Origin: an uncultured Bacillota bacterium
Lineage (GTDB): Bacteria; Bacillota; Dehalobacteriia; UBA7702
NCBI GenBank assembly: GCA_934702375.1
Contig: CAKUYE010000027.1
Coordinates: forward strand, 1 to 18,852
Direction of reading: 5' to 3'
DNA length: 18,852 nucleotides
The translations under genes were made by a program, and so were the position numbers. Below are positions 16,278 to 18,852 of this stretch, one piece after another (the first letter of the stretch is position 1; each line of letters opens with the position of its first letter). The notes below the pieces were generated by a model, which had not been told where the DNA came from, did no database searches, and saw only the letters and a program-made list of their open reading frames with translations.

Positions 16278-16345
16278 CTTATGAAGGAACGAAATAGGAT
16301 TATGCTTAAACGGAATGAATTGACAGATAAGGTTGGAAAAAACTG

Positions 16346-17110
16346 ATGGCATTGGCAATCCGATTGGAAAATTTTGAAGGCCCTTTTGATCTGCTTTGCC
16401 ATTTGCTTGACGAAAACCAGGTTGATATTTACGATATTCCCATTGCCGAAATTACTCGGCAGTATTTGGAATACCTTGACCATATGGCAGAGCTTGATCT
16501 GGAAATTGCCAGTGAATTTCTTGTTTTGGCAGCAACGCTGATTGCCATTAAAACGAAGATGCTTTTGCCGGTCAAACGTATTTCCGACGATGAAGAGGCC
16601 TTTCCCGAGGGGTATTACGAAGAGGATGATGACCCCAGAAATGATCTTGTGCGTCAGATTCTGGAATATAAAAAATATCGTGAATTGGCGGCATCTTTTA
16701 TGGAGCTTGCCGATGAGCGCAGCCGCAAGCTTGTGCGCCCCAATGAAGAAGAGATGTATGTTTCTCTTCTTCATGAGAATGATATCTATAAAGGGTTTTC
16801 TCTGGATAAGCTCAGTGAAGCGATGAAAAGCGTTGTTGAGCGTATGGATCAGCGAGAGATTATTCATCGTGTTCATAAGGAAAATATTACGATTGACGAT
16901 CAAATTCGTTTGATTGATTTGCGCCTCAGAGAATCTCCGGAGGGGATTTGTTTTACCTCTCTTTATCAGGACCAATGTGAACGGATGCGGGTCATTGTGC
17001 TGTTTTTAGCCCTTTTGGAAATGATACGCCGCCGACGTATTGTGGTATTGCAAAAAATGAATTATGGGGAAATTATGGTATTTCCGGCAGAAAGAGTGAA
17101 GAAAATATAA
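16346..17110 (+). CDS. scpA: Segregation and condensation protein A
   Basis: Kleisin subunit of the SMC-ScpAB condensin, which organises and segregates the chromosome. The 254-residue protein begins with the typical MALAIRLENFEGPFDLLCHLL, then VDIYDIPIAEITRQYLEYL in the SMC-binding N-terminal part. The middle is acidic (around DDEEAFPEGYYEEDDDP), and the C-terminal winged helix has FLALLEMIRRRRIVVLQ. The start at 16346 shares its A with the TGA of a 21-codon reading frame. The ribosome binding site is weak (AAGGTTGGAAA). The stop TAA overlaps the scpB ATG by one base. Confidence 0.95.
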   Translation: MALAIRLENFEGPFDLLCHLLDENQVDIYDIPIAEITRQYLEYLDHMAELDLEIASEFLVLAATLIAIKTKMLLPVKRISDDEEAFPEGYYEEDDDPRNDLVRQILEYKKYRELAASFMELADERSRKLVRPNEEEMYVSLLHENDIYKGFSLDKLSEAMKSVVERMDQREIIHRVHKENITIDDQIRLIDLRLRESPEGICFTSLYQDQCERMRVIVLFLALLEMIRRRRIVVLQKMNYGEIMVFPAERVKKI

Positions 17111-17652
17111 TGGAACCGCTATTTAGTACCGAGATTCGGCAGGGGATCGAAGCCTTGCTGTTTTCCGCCTGTGAACCATTAAAATTGAAAGAGATCGCAG
17201 CTTGTGTGGAATGTAGTGAAGCAACGGCAAAAGAGATTCTAGACGATCTGGTTGATTTTTACAGTGACCGGGGGTTTCATCTTGAGGAAATTGCCGGCGG
17301 TTGGCAGTTTATGACCGATCCGGGAATGTATCCCTGTCTGGAAAGATTGTATCAACCTCGGGTGCATCGGCTAAGTAAAGCGGCTATGGAAACTTTAGCG
17401 ATCATTGCTTATTGTCAGCCGGTAACGAGAGGGGAAATTGAAAATATTCGCGGCGTTAATGCTGATTCTATCGTTGCCAATTTATTTGAAAAAGGCTTTC
17501 TAAAGGAATTGGGGCGTAAAGATACTCCGGGAAAGCCGGTGCTTTACGGCACTTCCGAAAAATTTTTGGAGCTGCTGGGGATGAATTCCCTTGCAGATTT
17601 ACCTCAGGTGGAAAACATCCGTGATGAACAAAGAGACGGAGAGGAAGAATGA
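17110..17652 (+). CDS. scpB: Segregation and condensation protein B
   Basis: Partner of ScpA in condensin; dimeric, with two winged-helix domains. The 180-residue protein has the family core LSKAAMETLAIIAYCQPVTR (from residue 88), followed by GEIENIRGVNADSIVANL and a GRKDTPGKPVLYGTS segment; the N-terminal wing starts IRQGIEALLFSACEPLK. Length is normal. It is coupled to scpA by TAATG and to the next gene by ATGA. Confidence 0.96.
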   Translation: MEPLFSTEIRQGIEALLFSACEPLKLKEIAACVECSEATAKEILDDLVDFYSDRGFHLEEIAGGWQFMTDPGMYPCLERLYQPRVHRLSKAAMETLAIIAYCQPVTRGEIENIRGVNADSIVANLFEKGFLKELGRKDTPGKPVLYGTSEKFLELLGMNSLADLPQVENIRDEQRDGEEE

Positions 17653-18281
17653 TCTTAATGATCTTGAAGGTAGTCGGGATCGCGATTTTGTGCCTTTTTA
17701 TTTTATTTCTCTTTTATCCGTTGCGTTTTGGTTTTTCTGTTTTTTCCGATGGTGACAAAACAAAAGGCAAGGTGATCCTTTATCCGGTATTTACCCTGAA
17801 ATGTTTTGGTTATACCATATTTGACAGTGATAAGCCAAAAACAAAAACGGAAAAAGGGAAAAAAGCGAAAAAGTCGGAAAAGGAAAAAAACGAAGCGGAG
17901 GAGGCACAGAAATCCCCAAAAGAACTGCCGCCGATTTATGAATTATTGCTGACGGCAATCAATCTCATCGGCAAGTTGAAAAAAGGAATGATGCGACAGC
18001 GGGTAAATCTGCATTTGGCGTATGGTTTTCCGGATCCTTCCTTGACCGGAGAACTCACCGGAGCTATTTATGCTGCTTTACCGCCATTTTTTGGCGATTT
18101 ACGCCATTGCCATTGGCGCGTGGGGTTGTATCCGGTATGGTGTACCGAAAAAACCGTTGCGGATGTCCATGGCGAGATGATGTTTTGTGTTTTTGGTGAG
18201 CTTCTGGCCTTTGGCGGTATGCTTCCGGAAATTTTGAAAATAATACCGAGGAAGAAGAAAAAAGCGGAGGTAAAAAAATGA
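17649..18281 (+). CDS. DUF2953 membrane-anchored protein
   Basis: The 210-residue protein has one N-terminal membrane helix (about residues 3-24), a short beta segment, a highly charged Lys/Glu linker (about 59-92) and a C-terminal part. That part contains VNLHLAYGFPDPSLTGELTG and IYAALPP, typical of DUF2953 proteins of spore-forming Bacillota. The function is unknown. The conserved position between scpB and ytfJ suggests a sporulation or envelope role, which is inference. It overlaps both neighbours as ATGA. Confidence 0.82.
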   Translation: MILMILKVVGIAILCLFILFLFYPLRFGFSVFSDGDKTKGKVILYPVFTLKCFGYTIFDSDKPKTKTEKGKKAKKSEKEKNEAEEAQKSPKELPPIYELLLTAINLIGKLKKGMMRQRVNLHLAYGFPDPSLTGELTGAIYAALPPFFGDLRHCHWRVGLYPVWCTEKTVADVHGEMMFCVFGELLAFGGMLPEILKIIPRKKKKAEVKK

Positions 18282-18703
18282 GTGAACATCCTATTGAAGG
18301 CTTAATGGCCAGTGTATTGGAGAATCTAAAGAAAGTTGTTGATGCGAATACCGTGATCGGGGAGCCTTTGAACCTGCCCAACGGTACGTCCATTATTCCC
18401 GTTACGAAGCTGGCTTGCGGTTTTGGCTGCGGCGGCGGTGAATACGGAAATCAGGGGAAAGACCTGAAAATGCCCTTTGGCGGCGGTACCGGCGGCGGTA
18501 TCAGCGTACAGCCTCTTGGATTTATTGCTGTGACCAGTGATGATGTCAAATTCATTCATATCGACGATGCCAGCCCTGCCGGGAATATCGATGCCATCGT
18601 TGACGGTGTTGTGAAGCTTTGCAAAAACATCGGCAAACGGAAAAGTGCCGTGACCGAAGAAGAAGTAGTGGTAGAAACGGTAGAACCGGAAACCGAAGCT
18701 TAA
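18278..18703 (+). CDS. ytfJ: Sporulation protein YtfJ/GerW family
   Basis: The 141-residue protein begins HPIEGLMASVLENLKKVVDANTVIGEP in family style (within residues 4-31). It has LACGFGCGGGEYG and then a glycine-rich FGGGTGGGISVQPLGFIAV (from residue 67). In Bacillus, GerW is made in the forespore and is needed for response of the spore to some germinants. Homologs also occur in some non-sporulating relatives. The tail is acidic (VTEEEVVVETVEPETEA). A GGAGGT ribosome binding site lies just before the ATG, and the start overlaps the DUF2953 stop. It is the last gene of the run. Confidence 0.93.
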   Translation: MSEHPIEGLMASVLENLKKVVDANTVIGEPLNLPNGTSIIPVTKLACGFGCGGGEYGNQGKDLKMPFGGGTGGGISVQPLGFIAVTSDDVKFIHIDDASPAGNIDAIVDGVVKLCKNIGKRKSAVTEEEVVVETVEPETEA

Positions 18704-18728
18704 CGGAAATCAGAATAACAGACCATGC

Positions 18729-18744
18729 AAAAGCGCCTGCGTGT
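18729..18744 (+). other. Possible left half of an interrupted terminator
   Basis: AAAAGCGCCTGCG (18729-18741) looks like the 5' arm of an intrinsic terminator lying 25 bases behind ytfJ. No matching CGCAGGCGC-T arm follows before the insertion sequence begins. The partner may lie beyond the element, outside the window. Speculative. Confidence 0.25.
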
Positions 18745-18753
18745 TGTGATATG

Positions 18754-18787
18754 TACCCCCAATACCGGGTGTCCAGTATTGGGGGTA
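18754..18787. repeat. Perfect 12-bp inverted repeat at the edge of the insertion sequence
   Basis: TACCCCCAATAC (18754-18765) pairs with GTATTGGGGGTA (18776-18787) around a 10-base loop. It ends 8 bases before the transposase start. The complement of the right arm plus loop reads TACCCCCAATACTGGACACC, which resembles the ends of IS3-family elements (a pyrimidine-rich start with a later TGGACAC). It is probably part of the element's left end and may also stop readthrough into the transposase. Confidence 0.6.
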
Positions 18788-18794
18788 TTGCTAT

Positions 18795-18852
18795 ATGAAA
18801 TACAGCTATGAATACAAGCGGATGTGCGTGGAAATGTATCGGGAAGGGAAAT
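18795..18852 (+). mobile_element. 5' end of an IS3-like transposase gene, cut by the window edge
   Basis: The ATG at 18795 opens a frame that runs to the window end, reading MKYSYEYKRMCVEMYREGK. This resembles the N-terminus of helix-turn-helix OrfA-type transposase proteins of the IS3 family in anaerobic Bacillota. The inverted repeat just upstream fits an element end. Only 19 codons are visible, so family, completeness and activity cannot be judged. The left boundary is somewhere around 18745-18754. Confidence 0.55.

Noticed and set aside
16320..16348. Perfect TTGACA before scpA
   Set aside because: No -10 sequence at 15-19 bases; the expected -10 position falls on the scpA start codon.
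16250..16975. 241-codon minus-strand reading frame
   Set aside because: Antisense to scpA, with composition typical of a reverse shadow; no start signals.

Overview
The window is about 18.9 kb of a Bacillota (Firmicutes) chromosome, from a strict anaerobe of the Clostridia/Negativicutes/Peptococcia type. Three things support this: the block dxs-tlyA-nadK-mnmM-argR-recN; the block scpA-scpB-DUF2953-ytfJ/gerW, whose last member is a family typical of spore formers; and a very large 2-hydroxyacyl-CoA-dehydratase-activase-like fusion of the kind found in anaerobes. I cannot name the genus from sequence alone.

Layout. Positions 1-359 hold the 3' end of an ispA-like prenyl-diphosphate synthase gene whose frame is broken, followed by a strong promoter and a structured leader with a terminator-like hairpin. 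Positions 360-7378 are a tightly packed plus-strand run: dxs, tlyA, nadK (which also has its own promoter), mnmM (ytqB), argR, recN, and a stand-alone protein related to the MetH reactivation domain. Positions 7372-8504 hold a YbaK/ProX-type tRNA-editing protein with its own promoter and terminator, a small DUF3592-like membrane protein, and a bidirectional terminator. Positions 8508-12743 hold, alone on the minus strand, the 1411-residue activase/dehydratase-like fusion, starting at TTG. A divergent AT-rich intergenic region (12744-12973) carries a good plus-strand promoter for the last run: a DHH-DHHA1-CBS-CBS-tRNA nucleotidyltransferase fusion, a site-2 protease, scpA, scpB, a DUF2953 protein and ytfJ (12974-18703). 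The window ends in the first codons of an IS3-like transposase, apparently inserted in the terminator region behind ytfJ.

How the genes relate. The first run joins isoprenoid precursor synthesis (dxs, with ispA upstream) to rRNA and tRNA methylation, NADP synthesis, arginine control and DNA repair; this is a conserved neighbourhood rather than a pathway. The last run joins tRNA 3'-end synthesis, membrane proteolysis and chromosome condensation (ScpAB), ending in two sporulation- or envelope-related genes. The least understood genes are the 1411-residue ATP-dependent electron-transfer-like protein, the Cys-rich B12-activation protein and the DHH-CBS-nucleotidyltransferase fusion. Most of the window is conserved core genome. 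The points worth a second look are the dxs leader, the broken ispA end, the minus-strand fusion and the terminal insertion sequence.
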